Shown in pieces: positions 51,694 through 62,135 of a stretch of 64,000 nt of DNA. Within the stretch, counting starts at the first letter, position 1. Every line of letters begins with the position of its first letter. Location of the stretch: assembly GCA_027257055.1 (NCBI GenBank), contig JAPVLO010000570.1, forward strand, positions 2,184,001-2,248,000. Reading direction: 5' to 3'. The position numbers were made by a program, and so were the translations under genes. This stretch comes from Cephalopachus bancanus. Its lineage: Eukaryota; Chordata; Mammalia; Primates; Tarsiidae. The notes below the pieces were generated by a model. That model was given only the letters and a program-made list of their open reading frames with translations. It ran no database searches and had not been told where the DNA came from.

Positions 51694-51838
51694 ATTTATT
51701 TATTTACTTTTTTATTGTTGTTGAGACAAGGTCTCACTGTGTTGCCAAGGCTGGTCTTGAACTCCTGGGCTCAAGCAGTCCTCTCATTTCAGCCTTCCTA
51801 AATGCTAGGATTATAGTCATGAGCCACAATGTCTGACC
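51694..51838 (-). repeat. Alu monomer-like fragment, minus orientation
   Basis: GAGACAAGGTCTCACTGTGTTGCCAAGGCTGG, TTGAACTCCTGGGCTCAAGC and GAGCCACAATGTCTGACC, with one arm only. Confidence 0.75.
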
Positions 51839-52059
51839 AGCTCTATGCTTTGTTTATCATATATACCAGGTTGTAGTTATCCTAAGCATGCCATACGGTT
51901 TCAAATCTCTTTTACTTTACACAAACTCATTGTTCTGCTGTTTGAAATATAGTGTCTGAGCTTCATCTAGATAATTCTAAATTCTTTAGTGCCAGTCTCC
52001 AGAAACTCCTATTTTCAGGGAAAACTTTGGTGATTTCACTTGGTGTCTTCTCTTTTCAC

Positions 52060-52265
52060 CCTATTCTTCATGCCCCCCTGTTAACTGTATTAAGTATTTT
52101 TTCCTCTGTTGTCCCCAAGCATAATACAAGTGTAGCCATCTTTATCCTTGGTAATTGTGTTGTCTTTTTCCTCTTGTTACTCTTAGATTACTGAGGTCAG
52201 GGACATTGGGTTTTTATCTCTGCATTTTCAGTGACAAGCACATAAAAAATACTCAACACTCATTA
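52060..52265 (-). repeat. L2 3'-end fragment, minus orientation
   Basis: TTACTGAGGTCAGGGACATTGGG followed by AGTGACAAGCACATAAAAAATACTCAACACTCATT is the antisense L2 end. Confidence 0.6.
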
Positions 52266-52428
52266 GACTATAAGAAGAAAATGAAAGATGGAAGGAAGAG
52301 AGGAGGAAAAGGAGAGAGGAAGGAAGGAAGAAGGTGACAGAAAGAGAGAGGGAGAAAGAGAGAGGAAAGACAGAAAGAAGTACAGGTGGGAGAGAAGGAG
52401 AGAAGGGAGTGGGTAGGTAAAGAAATTT
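52266..52428. repeat. GA-rich polypurine tract
   Basis: About 160 bases almost entirely A and G on the + strand (GGAAGGAAGAAGG, AGAGAGAGGGAGAAAG and similar). Confidence 0.9.
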
Positions 52429-52554
52429 TCTGTACAGACTATCATTAGTAATCTTGACTGGAGACAAGAGAACTGGAGAGTATGTGCTCTCAGAAGAGAC
52501 CTGGATTTGACACACTTCTACATACCAGAAATTGGAATGCTCAGTCTTTAAACA

Positions 52555-53125
52555 GATCTGTTTAACTAAAAATTGAACTATGATATGACACAGCAATCCC
52601 ATTTCTAAGAATATACCCAGAGGAACATAATTTGCTCTGTTAAAAAGATATCTACACACATAAATTAATTTCAGTATTATTCACAGTAGCAAAAACATGG
52701 AACCAATCCAGATTGCCATTAAAAGTGGACTGGATAAAGAAAATATCATACATATACACAATGGAATACTATGTAGAAGAACAAAATCATGTCCTTTGCA
52801 GCAACATGAATGCAGCTGGAGACAGTCATTATAAATGAACTATCATAGAAACAAAATACTGAATGCCCATGTTTTCACTCATAAGTGGGCCCTAAACATT
52901 GGGCATGAGAAAACAAAGGCAGAAACAACTGATGCTAGGCACAGATTGTGGTGAGAGGGATGGAGGGGGAATAAAAGGCACATAACCACTCCTTAGGTAC
53001 CATGTCCACTACCAGGGGGAGAGAGAACTCCCTAGAAGCCCAAACCTCACCTGCATGCAACTTACTTATATAGTAAATGCTCACATGTACCCTACAACTC
53101 TAAAATAAATAAAAAACTAAAACAT
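52555..53125 (+). mobile_element. 5'-truncated L1 3' end, plus orientation
   Basis: CAGCAATCCCATTTCTAAGAATATACCCAGAGG, ACACAATGGAATACTATG, CACTCATAAGTGGG, ACTACCAGGGGGAGAG and an A-rich end. Confidence 0.92.
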
Positions 53126-54435
53126 CTGTCATCATTATTAATGGAAAGATGTATAAAAATAATTTAGGTAAAGAAATTCAAAGAGATTGCTTGTTAAATA
53201 GGAGTGGCATAGCCCCTAGAAGTCATAGAGTTTGTTCATTTTTGAACTAAAGCCAAGCTGCTGACACAAAGTCTTGGCTTGTATTGACATCTTTTAACAT
53301 GAAAGACTCTATAACATGACCAGTGTGGTTATAGTTAGAACCTTGAGCTGAAGTATTTTTGTTCCCTCATATTTCTTATTGCTCTCAAGAATAACCATGC
53401 TTCCAAAGAAAATATTTAAACATTACTTACAAATATAGAGCAAATATCGTGTGCCAGCTATGTGCCAAATTCTATGCTACTATTTAAATGGTTTCTGTAT
53501 AACTTTATGTTTTCACTCCTCTGGTTTTTATGCTATAAACCCCTACTTGGGCTACAAATACTTTTATGTCATCTCAATACAGTCATGTAGTAAGTACTTG
53601 CTTTAAATACCATTCTCTCCTTGAACGTCATTTCAGTAATGCCTCTTCTTCACCTCCTCATTCAAGAAAAATTAAAAAAATGAATCAGCACTGATAAACA
53701 AATTAGAAAGCAGAATATTGTGAAAAAATCTGATTTCTACTTGCTTATATGCTGGATATATCCACATGACCCATGTTTTTAGTAAGTATGACCTGGTGCC
53801 TATTCAAATGCCATTTCTTCAGTTCAGGAATAATCCTGTATTCTGCCATGATGGGTTTAAACTCATTTCATAAATTGCAATTACCCCTCAAATTCAGTGG
53901 ATCTGTTCTCAAAATATACACAAGATTCAAATTACTCCCACAGGCCTCTGGTAATCTAAACCTGTGGCAGCAACTTTTAGGCAGCTCTGTTCAAAACAAG
54001 TCTTTATTAGTTGCTATACAAGCAATCTCTAAAAATTAGTTGCCCTAATTTTTATGAGCCAGTTAAAAAATATACGTCTCTAATGCTTAGTGTGATGACA
54101 GCTAATTGGTAAGGGCTACCTGAGCCATTATCATTATTACTTTGACCAGTGGATCTTTAAAATTATAAACCTAAAGATACACCTGAAAATATACCTTACA
54201 TTAACAAGTGCATGTGCCCAAGCATATAGATATGCATGTTGTCATTTTTAAAATTTTCATTGTGTGTGTTTTTTCTTTTTCACACTCAAAATGTATAAGT
54301 ATCTATCTGTGCCTGGACAGACATTGAAAGCTATGCACATACATACTACACATTAAAAACTTAAAATAGGTATTTTAAATATCGAAATAAAAGAATATGG
54401 TGTCACATATGAAATTTTTACATTATTTATTAAAT
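53126..54435. other. Intron, no recognised element
   Basis: Single-copy-looking sequence. The 88-codon frame at 53773-54039 shows no domain. Confidence 0.4.
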
Positions 54436-54437
54436 AT

Positions 54438-55046
54438 GTACAAGGGGAACACCCCCAAAATCAGAATTCTCTTTTGACAATATTTGAATTATCTTTTGAT
54501 AATTGTTGAATTACCTTTTGAATTTTCTTTAGGAGGGAGGGTAGTTCACTTGGAATTTGTTCCTCCAGAACAAACGGTCACCCAAAGTTTTTATCTGGAA
54601 GTTCTTGGAAGGTTGCATCACAATTTGTGAAAGAAACTTCTCCAGTTGTGGTAAACAGGTGACTTGTTCTTCCACTGTGACAACATGCCTGCCCACACCA
54701 TGCTGAGTGATTAGCAGTTTTTGACCAAAACTGGCATGACCCTCGTGCACCACCCTTCCTATTCACCCTATCTTGCACGACTGACTTGTTTTGTTTCTCC
54801 AGATGAAAAAAGTTCTCAAAGGGAAACATTTCGCCAACATAGAAGAGGTGAAATAGAAGACAGCAGAAGCACTAAAAGGCATTAAAATTGATGAGTTTAG
54901 AAACTGTTTCGAGCAGTGGAAATAGCATCTCAGTTGGTGTATTGCATCAAGTAGAGAGTACCTTGAAGGTAACTGAAGTTTAAACATGCAAGAATAAATA
55001 TACAGTTTTTTAAAATAAATGAATTCCTTTTTTTAAGTCCCCCTCA
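54438..55046 (+). mobile_element. Mariner-type DNA transposon, internally deleted copy 3
   Basis: The left end is TA then CAAGGGGAACACCCCCAAAA, with AGAATTC nearby. The right end is AAATGAATTCC ... AAGTCCCCCT, forming inverted ends. The transposase remnant reads on the + strand, opposite to copies 1 and 2. Confidence 0.8.
54680..54930 (+). pseudogene. Mariner transposase remnant, copy 3
   Basis: Plus-strand pieces give M-K-K-V-L-K-G-K-H-F-A-N-I-E-E-V-K followed by a stop, and beyond it I-D-E-F-R-N-C-F-E-Q-W-K. The upstream Y-S-P-D-L-type block is frameshifted. Confidence 0.72.
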
Positions 55047-55942
55047 AATTTCCAATCATATCATTTTTAGTATGTTCTTATGCTGCAGTAATGTTCTGGT
55101 GCAGAAGTTCAGAAAATTTTAGGTTTAGTACCCCAAAGCTGAAGTCTTTTTTATCAGAAATATGTCAAGTATTGATGAGCTGAGCTGTGCATATTGAACT
55201 TTCACAAGACAGAAGGCACACTAAAGTCCCCATTTTAACATGATCTAGCACAAACTGTTGGTCATTTGCAAAAGACAGGGAAAACCATAGCTTATTTTCC
55301 TATGCCACAGTTACTTTATGAAAACAAATTACTTTAGGAGGGATACAGGCAAGGACATTATTATGCAAAATTTTAAAACATTTGCTTATTTAATTGTGGA
55401 AGACCCCTACATACATACAAATTTGAAGAGTGAGTTTGTCATCAGATATTTAAACACATCACTGTTTCCTGTCACTTTGCTTACCCTTTTTCAGGACCTG
55501 AGAAGTATTTCCTCTTCCTTTAATGAAACTATCAAACATAAGTTTAGATCCGTTTTCATTTTTAAATTCAGTGTTACAATTGCCAAAGAAGTCCTGTCCT
55601 TTGAAATATCAAGGAATCTAAGGTGATGATTAATGTAGATAATCAAGGAGGCTGACCAGAAGTCTTCTGATGAACTCAATTAATAATTATTTCTACAATG
55701 ACACTTTGTATACCTAATCATGAATTGTAACCCACATTCTTAAAATAAATAAATAAATTTTTAAAAATTAGGAAAAATAATTTTTTAAGTAAAATGTTTT
55801 GGTTAGTAGCTAATGGGGATGTAAGAGCTATAAAAAATCTCTAGTGGTAAAACAAAAACAGGACTTAAATATCTGTTAACTAATGATTATTTTGTAATTA
55901 ATATCTTAGAGTTATTTCTTTATCAATATGAGAGACAGGTGA
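55047..55942. other. Intron, no recognised element
   Basis: The 102-codon frame at 55318-55626 was examined. It has no domain, and no splice context was established. Confidence 0.4.
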
Positions 55943-56242
55943 GCTGGTCTCGGTGGCTCAGCCTGTAATCCCACGCCTTTGGGAGGCTGAGGTGAGTGGA
56001 TTGCCTGAGCCCGTGGGTTCGAGACGCACCTGGGCAGCGAGACCTTATCTCTACAATAAATAAAAAAATCAGTCAGGCATGGTAGCGCATGCCTGTAATT
56101 CTGGCTACTTGGAAGGCTGAGGCGGAAGGATCGCTGGAGCCCAGCAGGTCGAGGTTGCGGTGGCCGGAAGCGTCCACTGCACTCCAGTCTGGGCGACTGG
56201 GTGAGACTCCAACTCAACAAAAAAAAAAAAAAGAGAGAGGGT
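55943..56242 (+). repeat. Lineage-type Alu, plus orientation
   Basis: Both arms, ending GACTCCAACTCAACAAAAAA. GACAGGTGA repeats at 55934-55942 and 56243-56251. Confidence 0.93.
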
Positions 56243-56251
56243 GACAGGTGA

Positions 56252-57264
56252 ACATATTTTCAGTAGATGTAGGAAATTTCTTTGTTATCTGAATGTGGGT
56301 CATTGGTTTGCTGATGTGCCATGTTGGACACTTGTACATCAATAACTGTTTACATAATATATCACTTTAGTGAGTTAAAAAAAAATCTATGAAGACTCAT
56401 GCCAATATAAACTCTTTCTATAATAGGTTTGGCACTTGAGAGTAATTTTTCCTTTACAAATTTTAATGACCAAAAAATTGATCTGGCTTGCTTTTGAGTT
56501 ATAGTGAATTAGAACAAATTGTTAATTATGTTCAGCTGCAATTTGGGAGGCTTAACTATCCCAAAAAATGGCTATGATTTCAGTAAAAGTTGGCAAGTGA
56601 TTAGTCCAGAGTTTTAGTTGAATTGCATGTGCTATTTAACAGAAGGGGCCTAAGAAGGTGATTTAACCTTGAATAATACTCTCCCTAATTTGCAAACAAA
56701 TTTTATGTGGTGCCTCTTAGCCTTTATTAAATTCCCTGGAACATAGCTATAACATAATTGTTCATCAGGGCAGAATTCAGGTAAATGTGAATCACCCTTA
56801 TGCCTAAAAGTGGATGGATAGTTGTTGAACTAACAAAAGAAAAACATCATGTTAAAACACATTTAAAATACAAGGCTGTACATGTAAGCAAGTGCACAAG
56901 AACTTGTTGACTGATTTGCAATATTGAACTGAAATTTCATTGTACTTTGACATGAGTAGATGGCTGGTCAGTTCAGCTACGTTTCGTATCATACAAGTAA
57001 AGTACATACTGTAAAACCTTCAGGGAACTTAGCTATTCATAGACTGTAGCCCCTCCTTAACTAGTTATTTTGCAAATATGTGATACTGAGCACAAAACAA
57101 TGGGTTATATACACTGTAGATGGAACAATTAAAATCTCCACTGGTGATTAAAACTGCTAATGGTTAAACATATGCATATTCAGATGTACAGTGAACCTCC
57201 AAGATGTTACTTTTTGAAGTTTGATTTTCAAAGGAAACATGATGTAATTTGTAATTGTCCCATT
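56252..57264. other. Intron, no recognised element
   Basis: AT-rich; no call. Confidence 0.4.
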
Positions 57265-57400
57265 CTTCATCCATTCATTCATTTATTTAACAAATATTTC
57301 AGGCTTTTTATAGGCCAAGCACTGTGCTAAAAACAGAGCATGAATATATAAAAATACAGTGTTTGTCCTTAGATAGCTTAAAATCTGTAGGGATCTAAGA
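57265..57400 (+). repeat. L2 3'-end fragment, plus orientation
   Basis: CATTCATTCATTTATTTAACAAATATTTC, then GGCCAAGCACTGTGCTAAAAACAG. Confidence 0.7.
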
Positions 57401-57880
57401 TTATTCACAAATAATCAATGTTGTATACAAATATTGTAAGATATATGCAAATAAAAAATGATATCTCATTTTCATGAGTAAATCAGGACATGTATTACAA
57501 AGGACGTATGCTAATGCTTGATACAAGAAAATGGTAGCTGATTTTGCCTAATATGCATTAACATATTTTACTCTAACTTTACAAAATAATCCTTTTTTAA
57601 AACATACATTTTTATTATTTGCTAAAATATGTAGTCTTTTCTTGAATTCAACATGAAATTCAGCATAAAATGTGTACAACATAGAATACAATATAAAATA
57701 TGTAGAATGTCCTCGGGGTTAGGAAAGTTTAACTGCAATTGATTATTTCTAATCTAGCCACTGTTTCCTCATCTGCATAATGAGCTTTATCTTAAAATGA
57801 CATTTTAGAATTTCTCTTTCATGAGTACATTTGAGACTCTTACCATATACTAGACCTCATTTACTTTAATCATTATTGTA
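57401..57880. other. Intron, no recognised element
   Basis: AT-rich; no call. Confidence 0.4.
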
Positions 57881-58085
57881 TGCTGTAATTTGAATGTTTG
57901 CCCAAACTTCATGTTGAAATTTTTCCCAGTTTTGGAGGTGGGGCCTATTAGGGTGTTTGGGTCATGGAGATGAATCCCTCTTAAATAGATTCATGCCCTC
58001 CTTAGGGAGGATGAGTGAGTTCTCACTCGATTAGCTCCTGTAAGAGTTGATTATTAAGAAAAGCCTGGCACTTCCCAACTATTTC
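57881..58085 (+). mobile_element. MaLR (MST-type) LTR 5' half, plus orientation
   Basis: TGCTGTAATTTGAATGTTTG, GTTTTGGAGGTGGGGCC, then GAGTGAGTTCTCACTCGATTAG. The 3' half is missing. Confidence 0.75.
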
Positions 58086-58123
58086 CCTTGTTTAATTAAT
58101 TTTTTCATTTAAAAATTATCTTA

Positions 58124-58432
58124 CTTAACTGGGCTTGGTGGCTCAGCCTGTAATCCCGTGCCTTTGGGAGGCTGAGGTGAGTGGATTACCTGAGCCCGTG
58201 GGTTCGAGAACCACCTGGACAGCGAGACCTCATCTCTACAATAAATCAAAAAATCAGCCGGCGTGGTAGTGCATGCCTGTAATTCCGGCTACTTGGAAGG
58301 CTGAGGCGGAAGGATTGTCGGGGCTCAGCAGGTCGAGGCTGTGGTGGCTGGGAGTGACCACTGCACTGCACTCCAGTCTAGGCGACAGAGTGAGACTCCA
58401 ACTCAAAAATAAATAAATAAATTAAAAAAAAT
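58124..58432 (+). repeat. Lineage-type Alu, plus orientation
   Basis: The exact 13-bp duplication AAAAATTATCTTA sits at 58111-58123 and 58433-58445. Both arms and an A-rich AAATAAATAAATAA tail are present. Confidence 0.95.
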
Positions 58433-59013
58433 AAAAATTATCTTATTTTTGTAGATTTGGAGGTTCAAGTAAATTTCTGTTATATGCATATATTGCATAG
58501 TGGAGAAGTCTACTTACAATATTAATGTTAGTCTATATGTGGACCCTTTTATTTTATTTTGATATATGTATATATCTATATTTTTGCCATTATTACACTT
58601 TTGTGATAACCCTAGCTTTGTAGTAAGTACTAAAATTGGTTAGTGTGATTACTTCAATTTTATTCTTCATTTCAAAATTGTTTTAGCTTCTCCAGTTCCT
58701 TTGACTTTTCATATGCATTTCAGAATAAGCTTGTGCATATCCACCAAATATTGCTGAAATTTTTATTGGAACTGCATTAACCCCATATATCAGTTTGAAG
58801 AGAATTGAATACTTTATTTTCATAAGTCTTTAAATCCATGAATGTAATTTCTCTCCATACTTATTTAGGTTTTCTTTGATTTATTTCATCAGCGTTTTGT
58901 ATTTTTCAGGATACAAATCCTGCATGCTCTAGTAAATTTATTCCTGAGTATTTCTTTTTGGGGGAGTTATTTTAAATGGCATTTTTAATTTCATTTAATT
59001 AAAAAAATTTTTG

Positions 59014-59536
59014 AATTTGCTTATACTTGATTTATGGCCAAGTATGCAGTCAATCTTAGAGTACATTTCATGTGGTGATGAATAGAATGTATATTCTGTG
59101 GTCTTTGGATGGAGTGTTCTGTAGGCAACAATTAAGTCCATTTGGTCAAGAGTCACATTGAGGTTTTGGATCTTGTTGCTGATTTTTTGTCTTGATGATC
59201 TGTCTAGGGTTGTGAGAGGGGTATTAAAGTCCCCAGCTATGATAGTGTTGGAGTCGATATCTTTTTTTAGTTTACCCAGAAGCTGCTTTTTGAAAGTTGG
59301 TGCTCCTATGTTGGGTGCATATATGTTTAGGATGGATATTTCTTGTTGATGGATTGAACCTTTTATCATTATGTAGTGGCCTTCTGTATCTTTTTTGATT
59401 TTTGATAGCTTAAAGCGTATTTTGTGTGAGATTAAGATCATGACTCCTCCTTTCTTTTGTGTTCCATTCGCCTGAAAATTTGTTTCCCATCCTCTTACTT
59501 TGAGTCTGTGAGTGTCCTTTCTAGTGAGGTGAGTCC
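59014..59536 (-). pseudogene. Inverted L1 ORF2 endonuclease segment
   Basis: The open minus frame covers most of the apurinic-type endonuclease: L-N-I-Y-A-P-N, I-I-A-G-D-F-N-T-P-L-T with the catalytic D/N pair, and S-K-I-D-C-I-L-G-H-K. The first catalytic residues and the final S-D-H-S motif are not included. Confidence 0.88.
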
Positions 59537-62135
59537 TGAAGAAATGCAAAAGATCATTAGAGACTACTATGTACACTTGTATGGAAAAAAAAACTTGAAA
59601 ACCTTAAGGAAATGGAGGAATTCCTGATGTCACACAACCTGCCTAGGTTGAAACAAGAAGAAATCAAGACCCTAAATAGACCAATAACAATCAAGGAAAT
59701 TGACTACATAATAAGAAAACTAACTACAAAAAAAAAAAGCCCGGGTCCAGATGGCTTTCCAGGAGAATTCTACAAGACATTTAAGGAGGAGCTGATACCA
59801 ATTCTACTGAAGGTATTCTAGGCGACTGAGAAAGATGGAATTCTCCCCAAATCATTTTATGAAGCTAACATCACATTTTACCCAAGCCAGGTAAAGACCC
59901 AACAAAGAAAGAGAACTACAGGCCAATATCTTTGATGAACATAGATGCTAAAATTCTCAACAACATCCTAGCAAACCGGATTCAACAACATATCTCAAAA
60001 ATCATCCATCATGAACAAGTCAGCTTCATCCCTGGGATGCAAGACTGGTTCAACATTCGTAAAACCATAAATGTAATTAAATACATCAATAGATGTCAAA
60101 AGAAAAATGATATGATTATATCATTAGATGCAGAAAAAGCTTTTCATAAAATCCAACACCCCTTCTTGATAAAAACCCTCGAACATCTAGGCATACGGGG
60201 AACATACCTCAAAATAGTAAAATCCATCTACAAGAAACCCACAGCCAGCATACTCCTATATGGACAAAAATTAGAACCATTTCCCCTGAAAACTGGGACC
60301 AGACAAGGATGCCCACTCTCACTCCTCCTGTTCAATATAGTATTGGAAGTCCTGGCTGGAGTAATCAGACAAGAGAAGGTAATCAGGGGTATCCAAATAG
60401 GAAAAGAGGAAGTCAAGTTATCTCTCTTTGCAGATGACATGATCATGTACCTTGAAAACCCAAGACAATCTGTCAAAAACCTCCTTACACTGATAAAGGA
60501 CTTTGGCAAAGTCTCAGGATATAAAATAAAGGGACAAAAGACAATCACATTTCTTTACACCAATAATAAACAAACAGAAACCCAAATAAAAACCACAATT
60601 CCATTCACAATAGCCACAAAAAAAAATGAAATACCTTGGTATCTTCCTAACCAGAGACATGAAAAACCTTTATAATGAAAACTACAAAACACCGCTCAAA
60701 GAATCAAAGATGACACAAACAAGTGGAAAAATATCCCATGCTCATGGATTGGAAGAATCAACATTGTGAAGATGTCCATCCTACCTAAGGCAATCTATAG
60801 ATTTAATGCAATGCCCATCAAACTACCAGCAACATTCTTCTCAGACCTAGAAAAAACAATACAGGAATTCATATGGAAACACAAACAACCAAGAATAGCC
60901 AGAACAATCGTCAACAAAAAAACAAAGCAGGACGTATCACATTACCAGACTTCAAACTTTACTATAAAGCTATGATAATCAAAACAGCTTGGTATTGGTA
61001 CAAAAACAGGCATATAAACCAATGTAATAGAATTGAGATTCCAGAAGCTAAACCTCAATTTCTCAACCAACTCATCTTTGACAAAGCCTCCACCACCTAC
61101 CACTGGGGAGAGGAGTAAATGGTGCTGGGAAAACTGGCTGGGAAACTGGCTGACCACATGTAGAAGACTCAAATAAGACCCCTATCTGTTCCCATACACA
61201 AAAATTAACTCTAGATGGATCAGAGACCTAAATGTAAATCCTCAAACCGTATGAACCTTAGAAAATGAAGGACACACCCTTATGGAAATTGGATCTGGCA
61301 TCCAATTCCTGAACAAAACCCAAAACCCACCGGCCGTAAGAGATAAGAGAGACAAGTGGGACCTCATTAAACTGACAAGCTTCTGCAAAGCCAAAGAAAC
61401 CGTCAAGAGAGCAGAGAGACTGGGAAAAAGTATTTGCCAACTCCAGGTCCGACAAAGGTTTAACATCTTGTATCTACAAGGAACTCAAACGTGCTGAAAA
61501 GAAAAAAACAAACAGCCCCATTATAAAGTGGGCAAAAGATACTAACAGACACATCTCAAAGGAAGCCATCCGAGCAGCCAACTGACACATGAAGAAATGT
61601 TCAACCTCACTAATCATCAAGGAGATGCAAATCAAAACCACACTGAGATACCACCTAACTCCAGTCAGAATGGCCATTATCAATAACTCAAAATATAACA
61701 GTTGCTGGAGAGGGTGTGGCGAAAAGGGAACACTCCTACAATGTTGGTGGGAGTGCAAACTGTTGCAACCTCTGTGGAAAACAGTGTGGCGATTCCTAAA
61801 AGCTCTAAATATCAAATTCCCATATGACCCTGCAATTCCCCTACTGGGAATATACCCTGAAGAACTCAAATCACTCTACCAAAAAGATACCTGCACACGT
61901 ATGTTTATCGCAGCATTGTTCACAATAGCAAGAACCTGGAATCAGCCATACTGTCCATCAAAAGAGCACTGGATTTAAAAAATGTGGTACATATACACGA
62001 TGGAATACTATGCAGCCATAAAAAAGAACAAAATCATGAACTTTGCAGCAACCTGGATGGAACTAGAGTCAATAATACTGAGTGACCTCTCACAGAAACA
62101 AAGATCTGAGTATCACATGTTCTCACTCATATAGC
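59537..62135 (+). pseudogene. L1 ORF2 reverse transcriptase and C-terminal part, broken
   Basis: A 247-codon open stretch at 59932-60675 covers the reverse transcriptase fingers and palm, with S-L-D-A-E-K-A-F and intact F-A-D-D codons at 60427-60438. An upstream piece is at 59612-59821 (P-G-P-D-G-F-P). Later pieces at 60766-61118, 61282-61497 and 61589-61978 ([12 protein letters not shown], then [11 protein letters not shown], a cysteine-rich region) are in changing frames. Confidence 0.9.

Noticed and set aside
55318..55626. 102-codon plus-strand frame as a possible extra exon
   Set aside because: It does not resemble any part of the Dachshund protein and has no convincing splice pair in phase.
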